Positions 20,241 to 30,846 of a stretch of DNA of 64,000 nt are shown here, one piece after another. How positions within the stretch are numbered: the stretch's first letter is position 1; every line of letters begins with the position of its first letter. The stretch lies in contig CM042157.1 of NCBI GenBank assembly GCA_023376005.1, forward strand, positions 63,497,964 to 63,561,963, read 5' to 3'. A model generated the notes under the pieces. It saw only the letters and a program-made list of their open reading frames with translations. It had not been told where the DNA came from and made no database searches. This stretch comes from Doryteuthis pealeii (taxonomy: Eukaryota > Mollusca > Cephalopoda > Myopsida > Loliginidae). The position numbers were made by a program, and so were the translations under genes.

Positions 20241-20965
20241 AAATGTTGGATCAAGTCTCCAATAAGGCACCCCAAATCATCAACTTAATGAAAGGTTCAC
20301 ATTTTAACTCGTCACTGGTAACTTCCGCTTCCAAATTTTTGTAAAAAAATGATTTTAATCAGAAGTTTATGCAGATATTGGACTTATGATAAAATAAATA
20401 AATAGTTCATGTTATTATTAACAGACAAAATACACATTTTCATATTAAAGTAATTGTTTGTTTTTTTAATAGATGAATACTTTTTTTAATTTTTGAAAAT
20501 ATTAATTTCTAATTTGATCACATGGTTGGTAAATGTAATCAAATTAAAATTCAATAGCAAAATCTTTCTTTTTTAAATAAATACTTTTTAATCAGAAGTT
20601 TATCAATATTTTTCAACACTTACGATAAATTTAAAAAAAAAAAAAAACTAATAAAATGAAAGACGTTTTTATACTAAAATAGTTTTTACTTAATCAGAAG
20701 AGAAATGCTAATTGCATTTCTCTAAATAAAAATAGTATTTATTTACAAAATATTTTTCATGTTTATTTAAATACAAGGATGTTCCTAGAAATAGTATCAC
20801 AATTTGTAAAATTTGTTTTTGTCAGATACAATATAAGTGCAAAAAATCATCTGTTCATTTATTTTCAAATATTTGAAAGCAGAAGTTACCGGTGACGAGT
20901 TAAAATATGAACCTTTCATTAACTTGATGATTTGGGGTGCCTATTGTAGACTTGATCCAAAATTT
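20241..20965. mobile_element. Palindromic mariner-type MITE
   Basis: Left arm (about 20241-20340) with TTGGATCAAGTCTCCAATAA and CACCCCAAATCATCAACTTA pairs with the right arm (about 20867-20965) ending GGTGCCTATTGTAGACTTGA. Arms are about 95 bp and the interior about 520 bp of AT-rich sequence without a gene. The right arm matches the segment fused to mariner transposase at 8063-8130, which ties this MITE to a mariner-like parent. Confidence 0.75.
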
Positions 20966-21052
20966 CTTCTAGATTTAATTGTATATCCATTTATTATGGT
21001 TTGAAATACCATAATCTTTCAACACTGGATATGTTGAGTTTTGATTTTTTCG

Positions 21053-22056
21053 GACTGTTGTCCTCATCTTTATTGTGGTATATATAAACAACATTTTGGC
21101 TGCTGTATCATCAGATCTTCCTCAAGTTTTCCCTGTGTATCTCAGCATAACAATGACCCAACCTGGGAAATCATTTTTAATAGTTGGACTGTGGATCAAA
21201 AAGGCGTTGAAAGAACTTTCAAAGATCTCATCTTATTATAATGGAGATTGTGTGTTTCTCTGTAACCAAAACTATATTCCTATTCAAGTCACAACTCCCT
21301 TTGTTATTTACGTCACATTCTCAATGATTTTATTTTTATTTAAACTTCAATTATTAATAAACCTTGTTTTACATTATTAATACTTTTGGCCTTATCTACA
21401 TGATAATAGCATGCAATTGTATTTATATATATAACAAAATAGCGGTTTACAGTGTGAATGGGAAGGCTAATTTGCATATTGATATTAAAAAATTGATTTT
21501 ATTAATTATGTGCTTAGTATTATTGATTTCTAATTGTTTGGTTTTATCTAAATGAATATGAGCAAAAATTTCGGAAATAAATCTTAAAAGAAATCGAAGA
21601 AGAAATAACTGTAATTTTATTCTTTACTTCCTATTCTAACTAAATAGTTAAATTAGAAAGATTTAGCCATGAAAGACGGGAGTGGTGGAAGGGTAAGTTT
21701 TAGTCGTTCTATTTTTCAATTATACCCCCTTGTTTCAAATCTTTTTATTTGCATTCTTATTTAGTTTAATTAGACTTTCTAATATAATATTCTATTACAT
21801 TAAAACTTAAATACTTGCACCCGGAGGGTGCATATATTTGCTAGTTCAAATAATGACGTCATTGTCTTTTGCCTATCATTTTGACACGTGCCACAAGAAA
21901 AATCATAATCATTTAAACTAGTCAAACTATTGAAAATGATTTCCCAGGTTGGGTCATTGTTATGCTGGAATATACAGAGAAAACCTGAGAAAGGCCAGAG
22001 GATACAGCAGCTGAAATGTGTTTATACATACCACAATAAAGATGAGGACAACAGTA
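21053..22056. mobile_element. Foldback repeat interrupted by a Helitron
   Basis: Left arm GACTGTTGTCCTCATCTTTA (from 21053) through TGACCCAACCTGGGAAATCA pairs with right arm TGATTTCCCAGGTTGGGTCA (from about 21939) through AAGATGAGGACAACAGT at 22055. The Helitron at 21231-21844 sits between the arms. An uninterrupted relative of the foldback is at 58866-59152. Confidence 0.8.
21231..21844 (+). mobile_element. Non-autonomous Helitron, copy 3
   Basis: TCTTATTATAATGGAGATTG start preceded by A, and TATTTGCTAG end followed by T. Perfect 3' hairpin GCACCCGGAGGGTGC. Nested in the foldback at 21053-22056 and shared with unit A', so it was inserted before A and A' diverged. The family's internal open frame is broken by a short deletion near its start. 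Confidence 0.85.
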
Positions 22057-22069
22057 AAAAAAAAAATAA

Positions 22070-22100
<31 letters not shown>

Positions 22101-22239
22101 AAATTATACACATCAAGCCTCATCTTAAAAATACAGACAAATAATATCAAATGGATATGTTAAGTTTTGATAATAATAATAATTTTTAATGGCATTTCAA
22201 TCTCAGAATATAATATAGTTTTTGTGCCCCTGAAGTTAC

Positions 22240-22800
22240 AGGACTGTAAAGTCCAATGTTAGAAAAACATTCTCGACCACAGATGTCGCATGTGAAGGCT
22301 GTCCCTGAAGATGTTGATGTGCCGGCGCTTTGTTGCCGCTGCTTTATTCTGGACCTCCTAGCTACAAGGTAACTTGCGCCAGAGTGACTTCAGACATGAA
22401 CAGTCTTCTAACGAGAGCCTGCTGCCGAGGGCGGTCCTGAGCCAAATTTTCCCAGCTGGAAGGGGCAATGCCAAAGCACTTGCAATCGTTCTTGAAACAC
22501 AGCTGGGGGCGACCAATCTGTCTCTTACCAGACGAAAGCTCTGCATAAAGGGTCTCCTTTGGTATTCATCCATCATCCATTCAGCGGATATTACCCAGCC
22601 ATTGAAGACGACACTGTCTCAGTAGAGAACACAAGCTGGGGAGTTGAGCTCTCTTTAGAACTGCTGTGTTTGTGATCCTGTCCCTCCAGCTGATGCCCAG
22701 TATTCGTCTAAGGCAGCAAAGGTAAAAGCCATTCAACCGCCGCTCTTGGTGGGAGTACAGGGTCCATGTTTCACAAATAATATCGAATGGATATGTTAAG
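22240..22800 (-). pseudogene. RTE-type LINE 3' coding remnant (unit A)
   Basis: Minus-strand translation from about 22780 gives CETWTLYSHQERRLNGFYL, CLRRILGISWRDRITNTAVL and LRQCRLQWLGNIR. After a frameshift it gives ELSSGKRQIGRPQLCFK-like text. These are the C-terminal segment and tail motifs (CETWTL, LRRILGI.W.D..TN, LRWLGH, GKR..GRPQLR) of RTE-like retrotransposon polyproteins. The sequence contains frameshifts and lacks the catalytic reverse-transcriptase core and endonuclease. Equivalent remnants lie at 29690-30185 and 37190-37690. Confidence 0.8.
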
Positions 22801-23039
22801 TTTTGATAATAATAATAATAATAAAGGCTTAAAAAGTGAAGAAAATTTGGGGGATTTGATTTCTTTGATAAAATAATCAATATTTAATGACTTGGCTTTT
22901 TGAAACTAAAAAGCCAAAATATCTAATACTATTGACTTGAGTAATGCCTTAGTTACCTCCCTTATAAGAACCCTGACTAGGTCAGGTATCAATATTTATT
23001 TTTTTTCTTTGTAAAGCCTATTTACTATTTTTTCTCAAA

Positions 23040-23371
23040 AAAAAAAAAAAAAAATCACAGAAGAAAAGTTTCTAAAAATTAACTAATAAAACTGGCTAAT
23101 ATGTAAATAAATAAATAAATAAAAGCAATACATCACTGAATATAAAATAACTAAAATTCCCATGTTTGTGTGTATATACATACACACAGACATACATTAT
23201 ATATACACACACACTACACATTATACACGCAAACACACCTTTATCAGAAAAATCAATAACCAAGTTTAGTGTGTTTCTTAGTTAGAATCATATTAAGGTG
23301 TATGCAAGATTTCAAATCTGAATTAAGTCTCTTTTTGGAGTTATACATTGATACGTACATACCAAACTTTC

Positions 23372-23437
<66 letters not shown>

Positions 23438-23475
23438 TATATATATACACACACACACACATATATATATATAAG
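23040..23475. repeat. Simple-sequence cluster
   Basis: A-run near 23036-23053, mixed TA/CA tracts at 23165-23240, and a long (TA)n with CA interruptions at 23375-23475. Predicted IYIYIY peptides here are microsatellite translations. Confidence 0.9.
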
Positions 23476-24520
23476 AAAGATTCAGTATGTTTGTACAACA
23501 ATCAAACACATACTTTTTTATAGGAAAATTTAGTGAGACCAGCAAAGACCAAACATCAATAAAATTCACACCCAATTTTTGTTCGAGAGGGGATTAAACA
23601 TTTTACCCCTAATTTTCTATAAAAAAAGCTAAATAAAAATATAATAAGGTATAAATCAATGATATATTAAAAAAACTAATTTTAACAAATGATTAAAACA
23701 TAAAAATTAATAAAGGATAAAATATAATAAAAAGACAAAAGAAAAAATACAAACAAACAAGAATAATAATAAAAACAAACAACTTAAAGCAATATATAAA
23801 GAATAAAACAAATATATATAAAAATATAAATTTTCATTAATCTATATATAAATATACAGGACAAAATGTGACCTGTTCAGTAGATAATTGGGATTATGGA
23901 AAAGTGAGTTTGCAAAGTGAATTAAATTTTTTTTTAATAAATACAGTTGTGAAATTTAAAAAATAAAAAATATTAAATCATTTTGTAAGATTTCTAAAAA
24001 AAGGAAACATTTTACCTAATTTAAGCTATAGGCTGGCTGCTTATGAAATTTAACATACAATATATTTCACACACTCTTTATGCTCACAGAGAAACTAACA
24101 TATATAACGAGGAAGTAATCAAGATATACATAGAGGTGGAAAGTGATAGGCAGAATGTATAGTAAGAGATGGGTCAGTTTTTGACTTAATTGCAAATTAC
24201 AACTAATTAGTACCAATTAAAATGGATTTTTTTCAAACCTAACTCAATCCTAGAACTAAAGAATATTTTGATATGAATTTTGTGTCATCAAACTAAATAG
24301 GAAAAAAGCCTTTAGCAAACAATCATTAATTCACTCAGCTTTAGTATAATAACAGATATAAGAGATTTAGTTTTAACTTTAAATCCCAGGCAAAATCAGG
24401 TCGCTCTGGGAGTTTGTGCTAAAGGTCATTTGTTTTTGTTTTTTAAATCATTTGAATTCTTGATGAATTCCGATAACTATGATATGCTAATTTCAATTCT
24501 TAACTCCTTCCTAAATAAGT
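23476..24520. other. Non-coding AT-rich part of unit A
   Basis: No exon is recognised. A segment at about 23860-23950 (CTGTTCAGTAGATAATTGGG ... GAATTAAATTTTTT) has a dispersed relative at 63143-63245. Confidence 0.5.
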
Positions 24521-24749
24521 AAAGTAAGTAAAGTTGTTGGGGGTGGCCTAAAGTCAGTATCAGCCAATCAGCAAGGGAGTCTATCCCTTTTTTACTAGCG
24601 CTAGACCAAAGAGATTGTTTTTGCGTCTGAGGCAGAGTGCCACACCTACCATCAGATCCCTGTGCTACTCATACGCCAAGTTGGCGAGGGCCAGTATCGA
24701 ACTACGAACCTTGTGGTTTCAAGCCGACCATTCTACCGACTGAGCTAAG
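24521..24749 (-). repeat. SINE-a, near full-length, in unit A
   Basis: Minus-strand copy with complete head: ACCATTCTACCGACTGAGCT at the right edge is the A-box side, and CAGTATCGAACTACGAACCT the B-box side. Repeated at 31912-32140 and 39427-39658. Confidence 0.8.
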
Positions 24750-24922
24750 ATATATAAATATCATCATAGATTGAATACAAACAAAATGATGTGGTGGCCA
24801 TTTTCTTTCCCCATTTTAAGATGACCTTTCAACGCATGAAAGATTAAAAAGCACTCCCATGGAAAATGAAAATGTTTAGACAAATGCACATTATAAACAC
24901 TCATTAAGTACATCTCATTAAT

Positions 24923-24924
<2 letters not shown>

Positions 24925-24955
<31 letters not shown>

Positions 24956-25196
24956 AGATCAGTCATCCACAGACATGTTTCGATGTTTACATCTCATCAG
25001 TGCAGCTCAACTTTTTTAACAGCTACCTCAAGCCGGGAGCGAAACACAACAGAATTTTCGTCTGCCAATCTCCTTACTCTTATGGCCGTCGGTGACTGTC
25101 AGTCAGGGGCAAACAATTAATTGATACATACTTCAGGATGTATGTTTTTTTTTACAATCACCAGAGAACTCAAGTCTGTAAACAACAGGTGAGTAA

Positions 25197-25231
<35 letters not shown>

Positions 25232-25400
25232 TGTAGAATTAAACAAAAGACATCTCCTGTTTAACAATTTTATTTTTGATCTTTGAGTTTTCTGGCCAAC
25301 TTTTTAATGTTTGGGTGGACTTCGTGGATAAGTCCAAAGTTCAAGTCCCGAGTACTTTCGGCACTTCGAAGTGCCATCATCAGGGGTGATGTGTTCCAGT
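24925..25400. repeat. Penelope-type 3' tail fragments with (TA)n tracts
   Basis: A (TA)n run at 24926-24953 precedes CAGACATGTTTCGATGTTTA and CATCTCATCAGTGCAGC. A second run at 25197-25230 precedes TCCAAAGTTCAAGTCCCGAG and CTTCGAAGTGCCATCATCAG. Such (G/C)ATGG...GAAACRT tail motifs are frequent behind Penelope-like elements, but no coding part is present. Confidence 0.4.
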
Positions 25401-25413
25401 TTATATATATATA

Positions 25414-25493
<80 letters not shown>
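25401..25493. repeat. (TA)n(CA)n microsatellite
   Basis: A long TA run with interruptions, then about 20 CA units, ending exactly at the mariner-like terminus at 25494. Confidence 0.95.
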
Positions 25494-25497
<4 letters not shown>

Positions 25498-25855
25498 TCC
25501 ATAAAGTCTCTTTAACTTGTTCTCCGGATATCATTTCCCTGGACCTCTTTCTGTGGGGTTATGCTAAAGATATCATGTATCAAACAAAGATACGAGACAT
25601 CACTGACCTAAAGCAAAAGATCATTAATTCCGCTGTGATCATTAATGAGGCTATGCTACAGTGAACATGACAAGAAATCGAGTACCGACTTAATGTACTT
25701 TGTGGAAATAATAGTATCTTTGTAGGGGTGTATTAAACGAGGCAACTAAACTTCAATATGTACTCTTCATTTTGTAATAATTTTCACATATTTGTCTGTT
25801 CATTTGATTTTGCAATATTTTTTTAAAGTTGTAAAGAAACTTCATAGACACCCTA
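25494..25855 (+). mobile_element. Internally deleted mariner-like element
   Basis: About 362 bp. The left end GGTGTCCATAAAGTCTCTTT and right end AAGAAACTTCATAGACACCC are imperfect inverted repeats. Between them a frame encodes ISLDLFLWGYAKDIMYQTK and then IRDITDLKQKIINSAV. This matches the C-terminal part of mariner-type transposases around the third catalytic residue, where PD.SP.D.FLWG is usual; here PD.SP is degraded. The N-terminal domain and the first two acidic residues are gone, so the element can only move with help. Copies: 32877-33238 and 40404-40765. Confidence 0.8.
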
Positions 25856-25923
25856 TATATATATTTGCCAAAACGTAACACATTCAAGAAATCTAAAATA
25901 ACATTCAAGAAATCTAAAAAAAC

Positions 25924-26275
25924 TACCGTATTTGACAGCATATAGGACGCACTTTTTATTGAAAATTTTGGCTTAAAAAATTGCCTTGCATCTTATACAT
26001 GGTAGGTGAAGTTTGAGACCTCCCGTAGGCCTAGGCTAATCTTCTCTATGATGCTCACTAACCCAGCTTATGCTCAGTACTTTTACCTACCCTAAATTCC
26101 ATGTATCCTTATTTTATTGCTGGTATTGTTATAATCAAGGTTAACAGGAGCATATGGTGGCGAAGATAACAATATATGCTTAAATACACTAAAAACTTTT
26201 TTTCCTGAATATGACCTGCTGAAATGGGGGTGCGTCTTATATGCCTGTGTGTCTTATATGCCGTCAAATATGGTA
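25924..26275 (+). mobile_element. MITE with TACCGTATTTGAC ends (unit A)
   Basis: Left end TACCGTATTTGACAGCATAT, right end ATGCCGTCAAATATGGTA. An internal GCGTCTTATATGCC...GTGTCTTATATGCC duplication near the right end is unique to the copies in A, A' and the noisy copy. Confidence 0.8.
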
Positions 26276-26334
26276 ATTCTTTATAGAAGTCTAACTTAAT
26301 AAGGACTGCTTAAAAAAATTTTTTTTTAAATAAA

Positions 26335-26475
26335 AAAAATTTACCAACCCCTCTACATGAGTAGGATGTAACAATTATTTAATTGGATTTTAACAGGTTT
26401 TAATTCATTTTTTTTCTCTTTCCAAGACTGGTTACCTAACCAAGGTTTAAAGGGATCATTATCCCCAAAGTTTCA
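26335..26475 (-). repeat. SINE-c fragment (unit A)
   Basis: ACCAACCCCTCTACATGAGT, TAGGATGTAACAATTATTTA and CAAGACTGGTTACCTAACC are SINE-c tail motifs, degraded. Confidence 0.6.
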
Positions 26476-26499
26476 TAGAATGACAAGTAATTGTTAGTG

Positions 26500-27165
26500 C
26501 CATATAGTACCTAAATAATGAGAATAGAATCATTTGTTTTTCCTACAAATAATGTCTGACGAAACCTTGGAAGAGAGAAACAATGAGATCTCACAGGACT
26601 TGTTAATTCAACCTAGCAATTGGTACTGTTCACCTTGTATCTTTGATTAGTAAAACCTTTATCCCTACTTTAATACTCAGCGTGTTTCTTACTATTATTT
26701 CTGTTAACTTTGATAGTTGAGTTACACAGACCGTGATTTTAACAGAGATGCTAAATCCACTATAAGAGAGAAGACAGAAAAAAGGTTTATCAAAGCTTGA
26801 CATCAATTCTAGACAATCATAAAGATAGATGGATATTATATCTAGAAACCCTTTCCCCAAAAGGTATTTTCCCCTATCCTTAATACTTTCCTGTTTGTTA
26901 TTTCTCTTAACTCGGGATTGTGGAGTAGACAGACCACCCCCACAAGATGGACTAGTCTGAGGACTATTTAGCAGCGAGCTCTCTGTGCTGAGAGAGCAGC
27001 TTAAGAGCAATTTACGACTAACTGTATTTTACCTTAGTCAACTATGTACCATATTTCTTCTCAGAAATAAACCCTCTTATTATTTTACATGTGTCAGCCT
27101 TCCCTGATTTCAAGTTACAACAGTTGGTTTATTATTCAATAAACTAAGCTTTATTCACATTGTCT
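26500..27165 (+). repeat. Possible solo-LTR-like segment (unit A)
   Basis: Relatively complex sequence ending with AGAAATAAACCCTCTTATTA (polyadenylation-like signal), ATGTGTCAGCC and a TTACAACA end, a layout seen in LTRs. The 5' boundary and a target duplication were not found. A minus-strand open frame of about 120 codons (26630-27010, kept in A' at 41566-41928) matches no family I recognise. It could equally be a host segment. Confidence 0.3.
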
Positions 27166-27192
27166 TTTCATTACAAAAAAATTTATTTTTTA

Positions 27193-27814
27193 CTAGCAAA
27201 TATATGCACCTTCCGGGGTGCAAGTATTTTAGCTGAATTTTATAATAAAATATGATATTAGATTAGAAAGGCTAATGAAACTGAATAAGAATGTAGATAA
27301 AAAAAATTTGAACAGAGGGGGTATGATTGAAAAATAGAACAACTTTGAAACTAACTCTTCCATCATTTTCCGTTACTCCCGTCTTTCATTGGTAAATTTT
27401 CCTAATTAAACTGTTTAGTTAAAATAGGAAGTAAAGAATAATATTACAGTTATTTCTTCTTGTTAAGGGATTTTTTAAAAGATTTATTGAAGAGATTTTT
27501 GCTCATATTCAATAAGATAAAATCAAACAATTAGAAATCAATAATACTAAGCATATATTTATTAAAATCAAATTTTAAATATCAATATGCAAATTAGCCT
27601 TCTCGTTCACACTGTAATCCGTTATTTTGTTGTATATATAAATACAATTGCATGTTATTAGTATGTAGATATGGCCAGCAGTATTAATAATTGAGGCTTG
27701 AATAAAAATGATTCATGGAGAATGTGATGTATAATAACAAAATGGATAGTGACTTGAGCAGTGATATAGTTTCGGTTACAGACAAACAAACACATAATCT
27801 CCATTATAATAAGA
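27193..27814 (-). mobile_element. Non-autonomous Helitron, unit A-specific insertion
   Basis: Plus-strand text begins CTAGCAAATATATGCACC after A and ends CCATTATAATAAGA before T, so the element lies on the minus strand. Unit A' has the empty site ...TTTTTTA|TTACATTTG... at 42123/42124. Removing the element from unit A restores that site apart from a local TTTA length difference, with no duplicated bases. This is the expected Helitron footprint. Confidence 0.9.
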
Positions 27815-27987
27815 TTACATTTGTAAATATTTATATACATTTATATTATATCTTTTATTTATATTATATTCATAAATAATATATTATATTTATAAATATC
27901 CATCCCATGTAATTTGTTCCTAATAAAATATTGAAATGTATATATTATTGGGTTTGAATGAAAATTAAATTCGATTACAACTGGTAC

Positions 27988-28041
27988 GTCAGGTAAAAAG
28001 TTGCAGAAACCCTGGTCAGGTAAAAAGTTGCAGAAACCCTG
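27988..28041. repeat. 27-bp tandem duplication
   Basis: GTCAGGTAAAAAGTTGCAGA followed by AACCCTG occurs twice in direct succession, also in A' (42288-42341). It yields a repeated peptide in a minus-strand open frame that I do not consider a gene. Confidence 0.9.
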
Positions 28042-28264
28042 GTTTAAACAAGACAAATATTGATATGTAATTCTTGTAATGATATTTTGGACTTGACCAA
28101 AGTACTCCAGTTCAAAGGATGGAATCAAATTATATGATTTACTCTGGCATAACAATTCTTCAGATGAACTCGGGGGAGGGGGTGTAGATAACAATTCTTC
28201 AGGTGAGCCAGATTGGGGTGACAATTTCTTTAGGTGACCCATATAAAGAGGTTCAATAATCAGA

Positions 28265-28612
28265 CTATATATATTTACCCGCCCCTCCGTATAAGCAGGA
28301 TATGACACAAAGTCATTTTTCATAGGTGGAATGTAACAGGTTTGAATTCAGACTATCTTTACCAAACCTTCCATACGAGCAGGATATACCAGTCATATGA
28401 ATGACATTTTCTTAAGCAGAATTTATCAGTTTTGAATTCAGAGTTTTCCTTTTCTTAGGCTAGTTGCCTAATCAAGGGTAAAGAGCCCACTCTGACCTAC
28501 TATTTACTCATAGCTGGATGCATACCTTTCTCAATGGCATTAGCAAAATGTAAACAGCTTGTCCAGGATTTGAACTTGGGTCTATAACCATTACACAATG
28601 CCCCTCAATTAA
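28265..28612 (-). repeat. Nested or tandem SINE-c copies (unit A)
   Basis: A first tail (CCCGCCCCTCCGTATAAGCA ... AGGTTTGAATTCAGA) is followed by a second, fuller copy (CCTTCCATACGAGCAGGATA ... GTTTTCCTTTTCTTAGGCTA ... CATAGCTGG ... GATTTGAACTTGGGTCTATA ... ACCATTACACAATGC). Confidence 0.7.
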
Positions 28613-28689
28613 ACTATAAGAATAATTATGATAATTTCAAAGATATAAAATAAAAAGTTTTTATATTATTTCCTGGTCTTTTTAATGAC

Positions 28690-29035
28690 AATAGTAAAAT
28701 CAGCAGAGTGGCCTATTGCCAGTATCAGCCGAACAGTAAGAGAGCCTATCCCCTTTCCACTAGCAATAGACCAGGCAGATTGTATTGCTGAGGTATTGCT
28801 ACACCAACAGTCAGAACATTAGCCTAGGAATTGCAAGGTTCTGTGTTTGATACTGGTCCCCGCCAACTCAGCACATGATTAGCACAGCTTAAGTAATCTG
28901 ATCTGTGCAGTAAAGTGGGGAGCTGACAGTAGATGTGGCGCTCATCCTTAGCGAAACAATCTCCCTGATCTAGCGCTAGTGAAAAGGGGATAGACTTCTT
29001 TGATGTTCAGCTGATAATAATCCTCTCTGCAGACT
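28690..29035. repeat. Head-to-head pair of SINE-a pieces (unit A)
   Basis: A minus-strand tail piece (GGCCTATTGCCAGTATCAGC ... ATTGTATTGCTGAGG) is joined to a plus-strand SINE-a (TTGCAAGGTTCTGTGTTTGA ... CGCCAACTCAGCACATG ... GATAGACTTCTTTGATGTTC). The shared tail forms an inverted repeat of about 100 bp. Also in A' at about 43005-43315. Confidence 0.7.
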
Positions 29036-29115
29036 TTATCTTTACTTTAATGACAATATAATTTATGTGGCTTGCAGGCTGAATTTTCTTTAATATATAA
29101 ATCCAACCTGGTGTT

Positions 29116-29287
29116 CCATGAAAGACGGGATGGGGAAGGGTAAGTTTTAGTCGTTCTATTTTTCAATTATACCCCCTTGTTTCAAATCTTTTTATTTGCA
29201 TTCTTATTTAGTTAATTGACTTCTAATATAATATTCTATTACATTAAAATTAAATACTTGCACCCGGAGGGTGCATATATTTGCTAG
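29116..29287 (+). mobile_element. Helitron 3' portion in the noisy copy
   Basis: Only the last ~170 bases, ending GCACCCGGAGGGTGCATATA and TTTGCTAG. The 5' part is cut off by the junction at 29116. Confidence 0.8.
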
Positions 29288-29689
29288 TCAATAATGACGT
29301 CATTGTCTTTTGCCTATCATTTTGACACGGCCACAAGAAAAATCATAATCATTTAAACTAGTCAAACTATTGAAAATGATTTCCCAGGTTGGGTCATTGT
29401 TATGCTGGAATATACAGAAGAAACCTGAAGAAGGCCAGAGGATACAGCAGCTGAAATGTGTTTATACATACCACAAATAAGATGAGGACAACAGTAAAAA
29501 AAAATATAAAAAAAATAAATAAATAAATAAATAAAAATTATACACATCAAGCCTCATCTTAAAAATACAGACAAATAATATTCAACATGGATATGTTAAG
29601 TTTTGATAATAAATTAATTTTTAATGGCATTTCAAGTCTCAGAATATAATATAGTTTTGTGCCCCTGAAGTTACAGGACCGTAAAGTCC

Positions 29690-30185
29690 AATGTTAGAAA
29701 AACATCTCCGACCACAGATGTCGCATGTGAAGGCTGTCCCTGAAGATGTTGATGTGCCGGGCATTTGTTGCCGCCTTTATTCTTGGACCTCCTAGCTCAG
29801 TAACTTGCCAGAGTGACTTCAGACATGAACAGTCCTCTAACGAGACCTGTGTCGAGGGCGGTCCTGAGCCAAATTTTCCCAGCTGGAAGGGCAATGCCAA
29901 AGCACTTGCAATCGTTCTTGAAACACAGCTGGGGCGACCAATCTGTCTCTTACGACGAAAGCTCTGCATAGGTCTCCTTGGATTCATCCATCATCCATTC
30001 AGCGGATATTACCCAGCCATTGAAGACGACACTGTCTCAGTAGAGAACACAAGCTGGGAGTTGAGCTACTCTTTAGAACTGCTGTGTTTGTGATCCTGTC
30101 CCTCCAGCTGATGCCCAGTATTGTCTAAGGCAGCAAAGGTAAAAGCCATTAACGCCCGCTCTTGGTGGGAGTACAGGGTCCATGT
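29690..30185 (-). pseudogene. RTE-type LINE remnant in the noisy copy
   Basis: Same remnant as 22240-22800 with extra single-base indels, so even short motif blocks such as the GKRQIGRP region are frameshifted. Confidence 0.75.
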
Positions 30186-30805
30186 TTCACTAAATATATC
30201 GAATGGATATGTTAAGTTTGATAATAATATATAATAATTAAAAGTTAAAAAGTGAAGAAAATTTGGGGATTTGATTTCTTTGATAAAATAATCAATATTT
30301 AATGACTTGGCTTTTTGAAACTAAAAAGCCGAAATATCTAATACTATTGACTTGAGTAATGCCTTAGTTACCTCCTTATAAGAACCCTGACTAGGTCAGG
30401 TATCAATATTTATTTTTTTTCTTGTTAAAGCCTATTTACTATTTTTCTCAAAAAAAAAAAAAAAAAAATCACAGAAGAAAAGTTTCTAAAAATTAACTAA
30501 TAAAACTGGCTAATATGTAAAAAATAAATAAATAAAAGCAATACATCACTGAATATAAATAACTAAAATTCCCATGTTTGTGTGTATATACATACACACA
30601 GAACATACATTTATATATACAACACACACTACACACATTATACACGCAAACACACCTTTATCAGAAAAATCAATAACCAAGTTTATGGTGTTTCTTTAGT
30701 TAAGAATCATATTAAGGTGTATGCAGATTTCAAATCTGAATTAAGTCTCTTTTTGGATTATACATTGATACGTACATACCAAACTTTCTTTTATATATAT
30801 ATATA

Positions 30806-30846
<41 letters not shown>

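Larger units (their letters stand above)
19479..29115. repeat. Unit A: left copy of a ~9.5-kb duplication
   Basis: From CTCAGAACCCTGCTGATTTG at 19479 to CCAACCTGGTGTT at 29115 this unit aligns along its length with 34124-43406. By eye, differences are scattered substitutions, short indels and repeat-length changes, plus two large ones: a Helitron at 27193-27814 present only here, and about 330 bases at 35639-35970 present only in A'. Unit A ends exactly where A' enters a T-rich homopolymer, which looks like a contig end rather than a biological junction. It also contains a short repeat R end fragment at about 20020-20085. Confidence 0.9.

Noticed and set aside
23375..23475. Frames encoding IYIYIY/YIYIHT peptides (also near 30.8, 38.3 and 40.4 kb)
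   Set aside because: Translations of (TA)n and (CA)n microsatellites.
26630..27010. 126-codon minus-strand frame, kept as ~120 codons in A'
   Set aside because: Conservation between A and A' reflects recent common origin. The region looks like a possible LTR and the peptide matches no family I know.
27859..28323. 154-codon minus-strand open frame
   Set aside because: It contains a peptide repeated because of a 27-bp tandem DNA duplication. It begins inside a SINE-c tail and is shorter in A', so there is no sign of coding constraint.
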